Source: Erythrobacter aurantius (GTDB taxonomy: Bacteria > Pseudomonadota > Alphaproteobacteria > Sphingomonadales > Sphingomonadaceae). From it: a DNA stretch of 64,000 nucleotides. Position 1 is the first letter of the stretch, and each line of letters begins with the position of its first letter. A program made the translations under genes and the position numbers. Below the pieces are notes generated by a model, which saw only the letters and a list, made by a program, of their open reading frames with translations, was not told the DNA's origin and did no database searches. The stretch covers positions 496,001-560,000 of the forward strand of contig NZ_CP090949.1 of the NCBI RefSeq assembly GCF_023823125.1, written 5' to 3'. This document shows positions 17,825-25,723 of this stretch, in pieces.

Positions 17825-19585
17825 TCAGCCGACCAGCTTCTTGCCTGCGCGTTCGATCAGCGACACGTCGTCGGCAATCTCGCCGATCAGCGCGACCCGG
17901 CCCGCATCATCGCGGCGGATCATCACCAGCGAGAATTCCGGGCCTTCGCCTTCGAGCGATTCCAGCATGATTTCCTCAAGCTGGCGCAGCTTCTTGGCGA
18001 GCTGGGCGCGGATATCGCCTTCGGCTTCGACTTCCTTTCCGCTTTCTTCACGGCGCAGGCGGCGTTCGGCGTTGACCACGCCCTTCAGCCCGCCGTCCGC
18101 CTGGGCGAGGTAATCCGCCAGCGAACCGCGTTCCAGTTCCAGCCGGTGCGCGTGGGCAAGCACGGCGGCGTATTCGGTAAGGCGCGTCTTGTCGTAATCC
18201 TGCCCGAAGACGAGCTTGACGATCGGCGTCATCGGCGCGCGATCCTGGATCGTGAGGCCGCTGTCTTCGATCAGTTCGGCATAGGCATCGGGTTCGTCCG
18301 CGGCAGCGAGCGAGAAATCATAGGCCCGGCCGACTGCGGCATAAAGCGCCTGACGGCTGCGATCTTCCGAAGCGCGTGCGGTCTGTGCGAGTTCGCGCGC
18401 CGAAGCGAGACAATCGTAAAGCCCGGCATCGGTCGAAAGTGCCTCGGCCAGTTCGAACACGTCTTCACCATCGCCATCAGCGCGATCATCGGCGTCATCG
18501 CCGAAATCGGCGTGGATGGCCGGCTCGACCGCTGCGGGTTCGGGCGCCACGGGCTCCGGCGATACCGGCGCGGCTGGCGCCGGTTCTTCTACCCGGTAAT
18601 CTTCAGGGTCGAAATGTTCGGCATCGAGATCGATGGCCTTCTTGGCCGGGGCTTCGATGTAATCGGCCAGCGAGGCAAAGCTGTAGGATGCGCCGTCGTC
18701 GTCCTCATCCTCGATCTCTTCGCCGAATTCATCAACTTCGGGATCGTCGAGCGAATACTGGCCGAAATCGGGCAGCGGCAGATCGTCTTCGTCTTCATCC
18801 TCACCGTCGAACCAGGGTTCGCGCATGGAGGAGATGTTGTCCGACTGCGGGTTGGTTTGCGGCACATCCACGGCGGTGGCTTCGTGCGCGGGCGAATCCG
18901 CCCATTCGGTCAAGGGATCGGCGTGGTGGCGGTGCGGCTGGTCTTCCGCTTCGGTTTCGACCTCTTCCACACCGTCGGTGGCCAGAGCCTGGTCGATTTC
19001 GAGCAGCAATTCGTCAGCCGCGGCGGGATCGGCCATCTCTTTCCAGTTGATCACCCCGTAGATGAAGTCGATGGTTTCGCCATCGCTGGAAAACGGCAGC
19101 AGAATGCCGCGATACAGGATCGAGGCGCCTTGCTGGTTCACGAATTCGGCTTCGAACCCGATCGGCGCTTGGTTGGCGAGGATCTGCATGTAGTGATCGG
19201 TGATGCGGCTCAGGAGCGAGCGCGGCGGAACGTCAGACAGCCGGGCGATATGCCCGGTGCCGCCGCATTCGGCTGCGAGCTTGGTGCCAAGGAATTGCAC
19301 AACCGGGTCTTCGATCCCGGCGGTGAAATCGAGCAGCACGCTGTTCGGGCCGAAATCGTCGAGATTGTGCGGCTCCAACTCCTCGATCGAGGGGAAGTTG
19401 GCATCGCCCAGCAGCCCGGCCCAATGGTTGTAGGCGCGCACCTGCATCCGGCGCTCGTCCTGGCCGATTGCCTCGGGCGGCAGTTCGCGCACCCTTTCCT
19501 CTTCGGGTGGCGTGGTGACGTCATCCCAGTCCTGACTGTCGTCAGCCGGAATGCCGGTGTCGAAAGTGCCCCGCAGAGTGTCCAT
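17825..19585 (-). CDS. PAS-domain protein with long acidic linker
   Basis: Protein of 586 residues without a membrane segment. Residues about 50-175 look like a PAS-type sensor (FTAGIEDPVVQFLGTKLAAECG, ITDHYMQILANQAPIGFEAEFV, YRGILLPFSSDGETIDFIYGVINW). A very acidic, Asp/Glu/Pro-rich low-complexity linker (about 190-380) follows. The last 200 residues are helical and end in a small conserved-looking segment (EFSLVMIRRDDAGRVALIGEIADD). No catalytic output domain is visible. It may be a cytoplasmic scaffold or signalling adaptor; function unknown. Confidence 0.75.
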   Translation of the reverse strand: MDTLRGTFDTGIPADDSQDWDDVTTPPEEERVRELPPEAIGQDERRMQVRAYNHWAGLLGDANFPSIEELEPHNLDDFGPNSVLLDFTAGIEDPVVQFLGTKLAAECGGTGHIARLSDVPPRSLLSRITDHYMQILANQAPIGFEAEFVNQQGASILYRGILLPFSSDGETIDFIYGVINWKEMADPAAADELLLEIDQALATDGVEEVETEAEDQPHRHHADPLTEWADSPAHEATAVDVPQTNPQSDNISSMREPWFDGEDEDEDDLPLPDFGQYSLDDPEVDEFGEEIEDEDDDGASYSFASLADYIEAPAKKAIDLDAEHFDPEDYRVEEPAPAAPVSPEPVAPEPAAVEPAIHADFGDDADDRADGDGEDVFELAEALSTDAGLYDCLASARELAQTARASEDRSRQALYAAVGRAYDFSLAAADEPDAYAELIEDSGLTIQDRAPMTPIVKLVFGQDYDKTRLTEYAAVLAHAHRLELERGSLADYLAQADGGLKGVVNAERRLRREESGKEVEAEGDIRAQLAKKLRQLEEIMLESLEGEGPEFSLVMIRRDDAGRVALIGEIADDVSLIERAGKKLVG

Positions 19586-19717
19586 TATCGGCCTGTGCCC
19601 CTTGATTGACGCATGTTCGCCTGCGGTTCTGGCGCGACGTGGTAAACATTGCGTTAAGTTGCGCCGGAAAGTTGTCGGAAACCTCGAGCTGAGGCCCGGC
19701 GCAAGGGGCAGTTGGCG

Positions 19718-20155
19718 CTAGAGGAAATAGCGCATCTTGATGGTCACGCGCTGCGATGCCGTGCCGACGGTGAAGACCGCGTCGTCCCATTCGGGTGGAG
19801 CCATGCGCACAGGGGCATCGCGCGAAAAGCCGTATCCTTCGCGCGGAGCCATGCCGAGGACGCGATTGGCCTTCCCGTCCTCGTTTTCGTCATGCAGCAG
19901 CGCGATGGCATATTCGCCCGGCCGCACATTGTTGAACCGGATCGTGACCGTTTCGCCCGCGGGGACGACAGTGCGATACGAATTGGGATCCTTGGCGCAG
20001 CGCGGAAACACGCTTTCGACCGTGGTCATGCAGGCGCGCACCACCCCTTCGCTGTTCCGCAGGTCCGTCACCGTGATGGTGACCGTTCCGGCCGCAGCCG
20101 GAGCGGCGAGCCCCGCCGTGCCTGCACCAAGCGCGAGCATGACAAACCGCATCAT
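19718..20155 (-). CDS. DUF2141 domain protein
   Basis: Exported protein of 145 residues with a signal peptide (VMLALGAGTAGLAAPAAAG). The DUF2141 pattern is visible: VTITVTDLRNSEGVVRACM, FNNVRPGEYAIALLHDENEDGKAN, and a C-terminal VTIKMRYFL. The fold is probably an Ig-like beta sandwich in the periplasm; the function is unknown. The start overlaps the sterol desaturase stop by four bases. A paralogue lies at 41454. Confidence 0.88.
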   Translation of the reverse strand: MMRFVMLALGAGTAGLAAPAAAGTVTITVTDLRNSEGVVRACMTTVESVFPRCAKDPNSYRTVVPAGETVTIRFNNVRPGEYAIALLHDENEDGKANRVLGMAPREGYGFSRDAPVRMAPPEWDDAVFTVGTASQRVTIKMRYFL

Positions 20156-20910
20156 GCGCTTGCCCCCGCCTTCTCGAAGCGCCGGGAAAAGCCGCGATCG
20201 GTTCCGCACAGGTGATCCCAGAAACGGAAATACAGGCCGAAATTGCATCGATATTCCTCGTGATGCCGTTCGTGATGGCTGGCGGTTATCACCCAATGTC
20301 CCAACGCAGAATGAACGAAGCGGCGCGGGAAAATCTCCCACCCCATGTGATTGGTGACCCCCATCACGGTCGCGATTGCCAGCACCACGCCCAGCGCGCC
20401 GATGTGGATCGGGACGACGAACACCATCACCGGGATGACAATCGCCCCGATCAGCGATTCCACCGGGTGAAAGCTCATCGCGGTCCAGGCGGTGGGGGGC
20501 TTGCTGTGATGGTGCACGGCATGTGCGATGCGGAACAGGCGCGGCCAGTGCATCGCGCGGTGGGTCCAGTAGAACCAGCTGTCCTGCGCGAACAGATAGA
20601 CGAAGATCGACACCGGGATGTACCAAAGCGGCCATTCGGCGGCATCGATATACATCTGTGTCCAGCCGTGATGGCGCCAGCCCCAGAAGATGAGGCCCGT
20701 GGGCGCGCCGTAAAATATCGCAGCGATCAGCGACCAGCGAATTTCTTCCCTGATCTGTTTTCCCTGCCCCGCATACAGGCCCGGGCGGAGTCGCTGCGTC
20801 ATCCATGCGAACAGCCCGCTTGATGCAAAATACCGGATGATCACCATAACGGTCATCGCGCCGCCGGTCACCAGAAAGGCAAGCCAGAGCGGAAGATCGG
20901 GGCTAAACAT
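20152..20910 (-). CDS. sterol desaturase / fatty acid hydroxylase family protein
   Basis: Integral membrane di-iron oxygenase family, about 252 residues. The histidine clusters are intact: HRAMH (WTHRAMHWPRLFRIAH), HAVHHHS and a C-terminal HHERHHEEY. Several membrane helices surround them. Members hydroxylate or desaturate lipids, including hydroxylated fatty acids and carotenoids; the substrate is not clear here. Start ATG 20910 is preferred, although the frame is open for ten more codons. Coupled to the DUF2141 gene. Confidence 0.87.
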   Translation of the reverse strand: MFSPDLPLWLAFLVTGGAMTVMVIIRYFASSGLFAWMTQRLRPGLYAGQGKQIREEIRWSLIAAIFYGAPTGLIFWGWRHHGWTQMYIDAAEWPLWYIPVSIFVYLFAQDSWFYWTHRAMHWPRLFRIAHAVHHHSKPPTAWTAMSFHPVESLIGAIVIPVMVFVVPIHIGALGVVLAIATVMGVTNHMGWEIFPRRFVHSALGHWVITASHHERHHEEYRCNFGLYFRFWDHLCGTDRGFSRRFEKAGASA

Positions 20911-20979
20911 CAGGGTCTTATGTCCCACCCGTGACCGCAAGGAAAGCGCGGATGGCCCACAGCTTCGCTGCGGGGCTGG

Positions 20980-21477
20980 TCAATCGCCCGCAAAACCGGC
21001 GCAATGCGGATCGATCAGCGCGGTGTGTCGCCGCATCGCGATTCGCGCCAGATGCTCCACCTGCACCTTGCGCCTTGCCGCTGCGAGCGGATCGAGCGGG
21101 GCGTGGCGCAGGATTTCCCCGTCATAGCCATCCGCCACGATCACTCCGCAGGCATCCGGGCGGAATGCCTCCCCATCCAATGGCGCACGATCAAGATCGG
21201 GTGGAACTCCCCAGAAAAACCGGTCGCAATAGTCGAGGTAGTCAGGCCACTTCGCATCGCCCAAGAGATCACCGCGCGCGACCTTTATCTCGACGATCAC
21301 CACCAGCCCCTTGGCATCGACACCCATCAGATCGGCGCGGCGGCCGTTCTTCAGCGGGACTTCGGCAAGGCACCAGATATCGTTGCGGGCGAACAGCCGG
21401 GCAATGCCCCGCGCCACATCCGCAGCAGTGGCGCCAGCGGCGTGCGAATCAAGCGCGGCAGAATGTGTGATCGACAT
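20980..21477 (-). CDS. mmcB: MmcB-family DNA repair protein
   Basis: Predicted nuclease-like DNA repair protein, linked in Caulobacter to mitomycin C resistance. The 165-residue product has a restriction-endonuclease-like core: ADLMGVD (Asp49), EIK at residues 63-65 (VVIVEIKVARGDLLGDAKWPDYLDY) and FFWGVPPDL. These residues fit a PD-ExK type site. The start at 21477 is chosen because conserved sequence begins soon after; ATG 21495 is also possible. Confidence 0.85.
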   Translation of the reverse strand: MSITHSAALDSHAAGATAADVARGIARLFARNDIWCLAEVPLKNGRRADLMGVDAKGLVVIVEIKVARGDLLGDAKWPDYLDYCDRFFWGVPPDLDRAPLDGEAFRPDACGVIVADGYDGEILRHAPLDPLAAARRKVQVEHLARIAMRRHTALIDPHCAGFAGD

Positions 21478-21529
21478 CGCCCATGATTGGAACATAGGGC
21501 GAACAAGGTCAAGCGGATGCGAAGCCGGA

Positions 21530-21916
21530 TCAGGCGGGGTAGGGCCGGACCGCCGAAAGAACCCCGTCACGCGCATGATGGAATTCACACCACAGCGCCA
21601 GCGCGGGGGCAGTCGCATCCTGTCCGCGCTGCACCAGCGTGGTCAGCGCCGCCATGCCCGGCTGCATCATCGCGTCAATGTCATCGATCCCCTGCGCAGC
21701 CACTTCGCGCTGCCAACCGGTCGCGTGGTCCAGCATTGCTGAGAATGCGTCGGTCGTGGGCAAATGCCGGTCCGGCGAAAGATGTGCCATCTGCGCGAGC
21801 TGGTTTGCGGTCTCGTGCAGCGCATCCCAGCGCCGCGACATGGTGCTGACCGGATCATCCGATCCGCCTGCGATCTTGCGCATTTCGCGCATCGCTTCGG
21901 GTGACATCGCTGACAT
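21530..21916 (-). CDS. hypothetical protein
   Basis: Protein of 128 residues of unknown function. It is mostly helical by composition, with many Met, Ala and Gln residues (MSRRWDALHETANQLAQMAH, MMQPGMAALTTLVQRGQD). No signal peptide, membrane helix or known motif is seen. It lies upstream of mmcB on the same strand with a gap of about 50 bases. GC-rich codon use like its neighbours supports coding, but no homologue is recalled. Confidence 0.55.
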   Translation of the reverse strand: MSAMSPEAMREMRKIAGGSDDPVSTMSRRWDALHETANQLAQMAHLSPDRHLPTTDAFSAMLDHATGWQREVAAQGIDDIDAMMQPGMAALTTLVQRGQDATAPALALWCEFHHARDGVLSAVRPYPA

Positions 21917-21975
21917 GAGAGGAGCCTAGGCCTGATGCCCTTGCCGATTGGTTAAACACTACACCTCTGATGTCC

Positions 21976-22003
21976 GGCCAAATTCGACTGGCCAAATTCG
22001 ACT
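21976..22003 (+). repeat. 14-bp tandem duplication
   Basis: GGCCAAATTCGACT occurs twice head to tail at 21976-21989 and 21990-22003, followed by a partial GGC. It lies 62 bases upstream of tRNA-Arg. No function is assigned. Confidence 0.8.
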
Positions 22004-22065
22004 GGCGCGCGCCGATCAGGCTTGCTAAGCGCGCTTCCCGGCGGCAATCATCCCCGCCACTGCAA

Positions 22066-22142
<77 letters not shown>

Positions 22143-22197
22143 GCTCTTCCATGGCAGTAACTGAAGCGGCCTCGCTCCCTTGCCGGGGGCTTGCTGT

Positions 22198-22950
22198 CTA
22201 TTGCGGGATGGCGTTCCAATCGAGGTCGAATCTGGCGAGATATTTGCGCAGGCGATCGGCGCCGTTGGTGGATTTGCGCTGTTTGCGCGAGGCGGCGAAC
22301 AGGGTGCGGCCGGCTTCGGACAGGCTGGCTGACTTGCGGCAGACCTCGATCACATAGTCCAGCTGCACGCGATCAAACGGATCGATCAGCGCCATCCGGT
22401 CCTGGCCGATGAGTTCCTCCAATTGCCCGCCCTCTGCCGCCTCGCCCGACCACAGCCGCGCGAGGCGCTGCGTCTCGAAATCCACCGCCGCGCTGTCGAT
22501 CCTGCCGGTGGGGCACAGAGTCGCCATGCGGGTCACGCTGGCGGCGAGATCGCGGAAATTGCCCTGCCACCGGGCGGACGGGCTTTCGGCAAAGGCGAGA
22601 TAGCGCGTCCGAGCCTCCCTGTTGAAGGTGACACGCACGCCTTCGCGTTCGGCAAATCGCTCCAGCTCATAGTCTAGATTCGGGGCAATATCCTCGCGCC
22701 GTTCGGCAAGGCCGGGCAGGGAAAAGGTCCAGAGATTGAGCCGCGCGAACAGGTCTTCGCGGAAATTGCCCGCTGCCACTTCCGTCATCAGATTGCGGTT
22801 GGTGCCCGCGATCAGCTGGAATTCGCTCCTTGTCTCGGCATCGGCGCCCACCAGCAGAAACCGCCCCTCCTCGATCGCGCGCAGAATCATCGCCTGTTCG
22901 TAGAGGCCGAGTTCGCCGATCTCGTCTGATCCCGTTTCAAGGCTCCTCGC
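22198..22950 (-). pseudogene. rtcR: truncated RtcR (sigma54-dependent regulator)
   Basis: C-terminal half of a regulator like RtcR, which controls the rtcBA RNA-repair genes. Recognisable sequence begins at DEIGELGLYEQAMILRAIEE (Walker B region and beyond), continues through FQLIAGTNRNL and FREDLFARLNLWTFSLPGL, and ends with a DNA-binding tail (LSEAGRTLFAASRKQRKSTNGADRLRKYLARF). The N-terminal sensor (CARF-like) domain, Walker A and GAFTGA loop are absent. Sequence before DEIGEL no longer resembles the family. No rtcA or rtcB is nearby. It probably is a deletion remnant between two tRNA genes. Confidence 0.8.
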
Positions 22951-23068
22951 TGCAAACGGGCCGCCGAGGCGCGACGCGGCCCAAAGATACCCATTGACAG
23001 AGCGCGCCCGAGATCGCTATCGGCCCGCTCCTACCCGCCGCCCGCGACAATTGACCGGGCGGCCGTGT

Positions 23069-23155
23069 GCCCAGATGGCGGAATTGGTAGACGCACCGTC
23101 TTCAGGTGGCGGCGCTCGCAAGGGCGTGGAGGTTCGAGTCCTCTTCTGGGCACCA
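23069..23155 (+). tRNA. tRNA-Leu(CAG), island attachment gene
   Basis: Type II tRNA with a long variable arm. Acceptor GCCCAGA pairs with TCTGGGC. The anticodon stem CCGTC/GGCGG encloses TTCAGGT, with anticodon CAG at 23103-23105, and CCA is encoded. Its 3' end is the left copy of the repeat that bounds the genomic island. Confidence 0.96.
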
Positions 23156-23157
23156 TT
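23134..23157 (+). repeat. attL copy of tRNA 3' end
   Basis: 24 bases from TCGAGTCCTCTT to GGGCACCATT, within and just past the tRNA-Leu 3' end. They match 37888-37911 with one difference (C at 23146, T at 37900). Confidence 0.85.
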
Positions 23158-23339
23158 ACCTTAATCGCGAACGTTCGCGATTGGTTGCTAAATCGTCGAT
23201 ATCCTGCCATTTTCTAAACCTCAGCTGGTTGCTGGGGTTCGGCATCGACCGCCTAAATTCGGGGCTCCAATGGACCAAAAAGGGGGCCTCGCCTTGAGTT
23301 TTCGGCCGAATTGATGCGATTTTGGAAAGTGGGGCCCAC

Positions 23340-24536
23340 ATGAAGCTGACCAACGCGCAAATTTCCCACGCAAAACCAAAGGATAAAGACTGCAAGCTAA
23401 CTGATGGTGGAGGCCTTCACCTGCTCGTTCGTAAGAATGGTTCGAAGCTATGGAAGCATAGGCTCCGAATCGACGGCCGAGAGCAGAAGCTTTCTTACGG
23501 TCCCTATCCGTTGGTCACACTCAAAGAGGCCCGTGAAAAGCGAGACATGACGAAACTTGCGATGTTGCGCGGCGAGAATCCAGTGCAGCAGCGGCGCGAA
23601 GCAAAGCTCGCAGCTCAATTTCGCGAGCAAAACTCGTTTCAGGATGTCGCCAAAGAGTTCATTTCTAAACGTGAGCAAGAGGGGCTTGCCCCGTCGACCA
23701 TCAAGAAATCGCGTTGGTTTCTCTCTCTCCTATCCCCTGCGATCGGTCGGCGTCCGATTGATGAGGTGTCGTCAATGGAGGTTCTTAGTGCGCTCAAGAA
23801 AATCGAGAAACGTGGACATCGTGAAAGCGCAAGGAAAACGCGATCGTTCGCCAGTAGAGTGTTCCAGTATGGGGTGATAACGGGGCGCTGCAGCTCGGAC
23901 CCGGCGCACCCTCTGCGAGGGGCGCTCGTCGCTCCGGTTGTGACTCACTATGCTGCAATTACGGATCCCGCCGAACTCGGTAAACTTCTGCGCGGAATCG
24001 ATCAGTTCGATGGGTTTCCGGCAAGTCGTTACGCTCTGAAGATCTTGCCACACGTCTTCGTTCGACCCGGTGAGCTTCGCCTCGCCGATTGGGCAGAATT
24101 CAATTTGAGGAAGGCCGAATGGACGATTCCGGAAGGCAGAATGAAGGCTCGAAAGCCTCACCGGGTCCCGCTCTCGAAACAAGTATGTGCCATGCTGAAT
24201 GAACTAGGGGCGGAAACCGACTTTAAGGGGTTCGTTTTCGCATCGCTTCACGCGAGAGGGCGGCCAATAAGCGAGAATACAATCAATCAAAGCTTACGGC
24301 GCTTAGGCTACCAGGGCAGCGAAATGACTGGACACGGCTTCCGCTCGACAGCGTCAACGTTGTTAAACGAAAGTGGTCGATGGAGTGCGGACGCAATCGA
24401 ACGCGCGTTGGCCCATAGAGACACGAATGCAATACGAGGTATTTATCACCGTGGAGAACATTGGGCTGAAAGGGTCGAGATGGCTCAATGGTGGTCCGAC
24501 TATCTTGATGATCTGAAGAAAGAGCGACTGCCCTGA
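23340..24536 (+). CDS. P4-type tyrosine recombinase (island integrase)
   Basis: Site-specific recombinase of 398 residues that integrates and excises the island at the tRNA. The N-terminal DUF4102 arm-binding region is typical (LTNAQISHAKPKDKDCKLTDGGGLHLLV), followed by a core-binding domain (about 100-180) and the catalytic domain. Catalytic residues are visible: Arg in VRPGELRLADW, the HGFR box, His in ALAHRD and the nucleophile Tyr in GIYHRGEH. ATG 23340 is chosen; TTG 23322 is in frame but less typical. The gene reads away from the tRNA, as is usual. Confidence 0.95.
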   Translation: MKLTNAQISHAKPKDKDCKLTDGGGLHLLVRKNGSKLWKHRLRIDGREQKLSYGPYPLVTLKEAREKRDMTKLAMLRGENPVQQRREAKLAAQFREQNSFQDVAKEFISKREQEGLAPSTIKKSRWFLSLLSPAIGRRPIDEVSSMEVLSALKKIEKRGHRESARKTRSFASRVFQYGVITGRCSSDPAHPLRGALVAPVVTHYAAITDPAELGKLLRGIDQFDGFPASRYALKILPHVFVRPGELRLADWAEFNLRKAEWTIPEGRMKARKPHRVPLSKQVCAMLNELGAETDFKGFVFASLHARGRPISENTINQSLRRLGYQGSEMTGHGFRSTASTLLNESGRWSADAIERALAHRDTNAIRGIYHRGEHWAERVEMAQWWSDYLDDLKKERLP

Positions 24537-24540
24537 ACCG

Positions 24541-24975
24541 TCAACACCGATGGTTCAGCCAATATCGATCCCACTTGAGCGCAGTCCCAGACCGAACCAT
24601 CTGGCAGGAAATGTCCCCCGAGACTGGAGAGTTACACCAGGCACCTGTCCGATTGCCGCCTGCGCTTCCTGTACTCCTGCACGATAGGGCTGGCCCTTTA
24701 ATTCGGATATGGCCCTGAGGCGTCCTACCTACAGGTTGACCGAGCAGGGAAACCAAGGCGTCGCGCGCCTGATCAGCTGTCGCACGAGGACATGGCTGAT
24801 TGGACTTACACGTTCCATCAGTTTCACGGGCCGCGATGCCTGCTAGGCGAAGCCTCGGCCCCTCTTCGCACCAAACCGGGCCATCTCCATCCCAAACGTG
24901 AGTAGGGGTGCACGTGAAAATTTCGCCTGCAGGAATTACAATGACTTGGCCTAGGAAAAGTATGAGAGAGAACAT
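24541..24975 (-). CDS. SNase-like (thermonuclease family) nuclease, exported
   Basis: Small protein of 144 residues related to staphylococcal nuclease-like proteins found in mobile elements. It has a hydrophobic N-terminus (MFSLILFLGQVIVIPAGEIF), so it likely acts outside the cytoplasm. The SNase-like signature VWDGDGPVW, RLRLAGIAARE (Arg and Glu of the active site) and ADQARDALVSLL is visible. Six or more Cys residues suggest disulfides. It begins seven bases after the coiled-coil gene, as the last gene of the leftward operon. It could be an effector of that system or an independent passenger. Confidence 0.75.
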   Translation of the reverse strand: MFSLILFLGQVIVIPAGEIFTCTPTHVWDGDGPVWCEEGPRLRLAGIAARETDGTCKSNQPCPRATADQARDALVSLLGQPVGRTPQGHIRIKGPALSCRSTGSAGGNRTGAWCNSPVSGDISCQMVRSGTALKWDRYWLNHRC

Positions 24976-24982
24976 TGAACTC

Positions 24983-25723
24983 TTATATTCCTTGAAGCTT
25001 ACCTAACTGTTTGATTGCCCCACCGTGTGATAGCGGATCGGCGAGGGCGGGCTCAAGAACCCTGAAATTTCCACCCGGTACGAGCTCAAATACGTCGCCA
25101 AAAGTTTGCTTGGCAGTGAGCCCATTCATCGATCGGTACAACTTCTCCCACTCTCTCGCGATCTTACCGATCGGAACGAGAATGCAGTCAGTGTTTCGCG
25201 CAGTTCGAACCAGCCAAAATTGTCCGTTCTCCTGCTCAACAACTCGCCCAGCATCGTGGGTGACCGCGACAGGAGAATATTTCCTCACGAAGTTATCTCG
25301 TCGCACTCCCGTAAATTCTGAGGCAAGGTCGTTGTAGTCCGCAAGTAGTTGATCTTGGAACTGACGTGCACCCTGAACATCACCGTCTCCCTGAATATCG
25401 TGCGCTCCGTTGTCGACTGTTGAACACGTCGGCGTTGGGTTCTCCCGTGGGAGTACAGCTTCTGCCTTTGCGAGTTGATATCTTGCCGCAGTTGATTCCT
25501 GTCGAAGAGACTGGAGCTTATCCTCCAATTCAGCAATACGAGAGTGTAAGTTGTTGTACCTTTGTCGGTTGTCTTGCATCAATTTCTTGTCGAGCTTGCG
25601 AAGCTTGGTGTTGCTTTCCTCAACTTCCGAATCTAGCGCACCTAGCTTGAGGGTTAGAAACAACAGCCAACCAGCGGCTAGGACGAGAATTATCGACGTA
25701 AGGATTGTGAGCAGGGACATCAC
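24983..25723 (-). CDS. membrane-anchored coiled-coil protein of island system
   Basis: Protein of 246 residues, family not recognised. A single N-terminal transmembrane segment (residues 4-27, LTILTSIILVLAAGWLLFLTL) is followed by a coiled coil (about 33-88, SKLRKLDKK-like heptads, HSRIAELEDKLQSLRQ). A C-terminal globular domain follows (DYNDLASEFTGVRRDNFVRKYSP, NGQFWLVRTARNTDCILVPI, FELVPGGNFRVLEP). The start overlaps the stop of the actin/Hsp70-like gene by four bases. It may tether the ATPase to the membrane; this is inference from topology and operon position. Confidence 0.75.
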   Translation of the reverse strand: MMSLLTILTSIILVLAAGWLLFLTLKLGALDSEVEESNTKLRKLDKKLMQDNRQRYNNLHSRIAELEDKLQSLRQESTAARYQLAKAEAVLPRENPTPTCSTVDNGAHDIQGDGDVQGARQFQDQLLADYNDLASEFTGVRRDNFVRKYSPVAVTHDAGRVVEQENGQFWLVRTARNTDCILVPIGKIAREWEKLYRSMNGLTAKQTFGDVFELVPGGNFRVLEPALADPLSHGGAIKQLGKLQGI

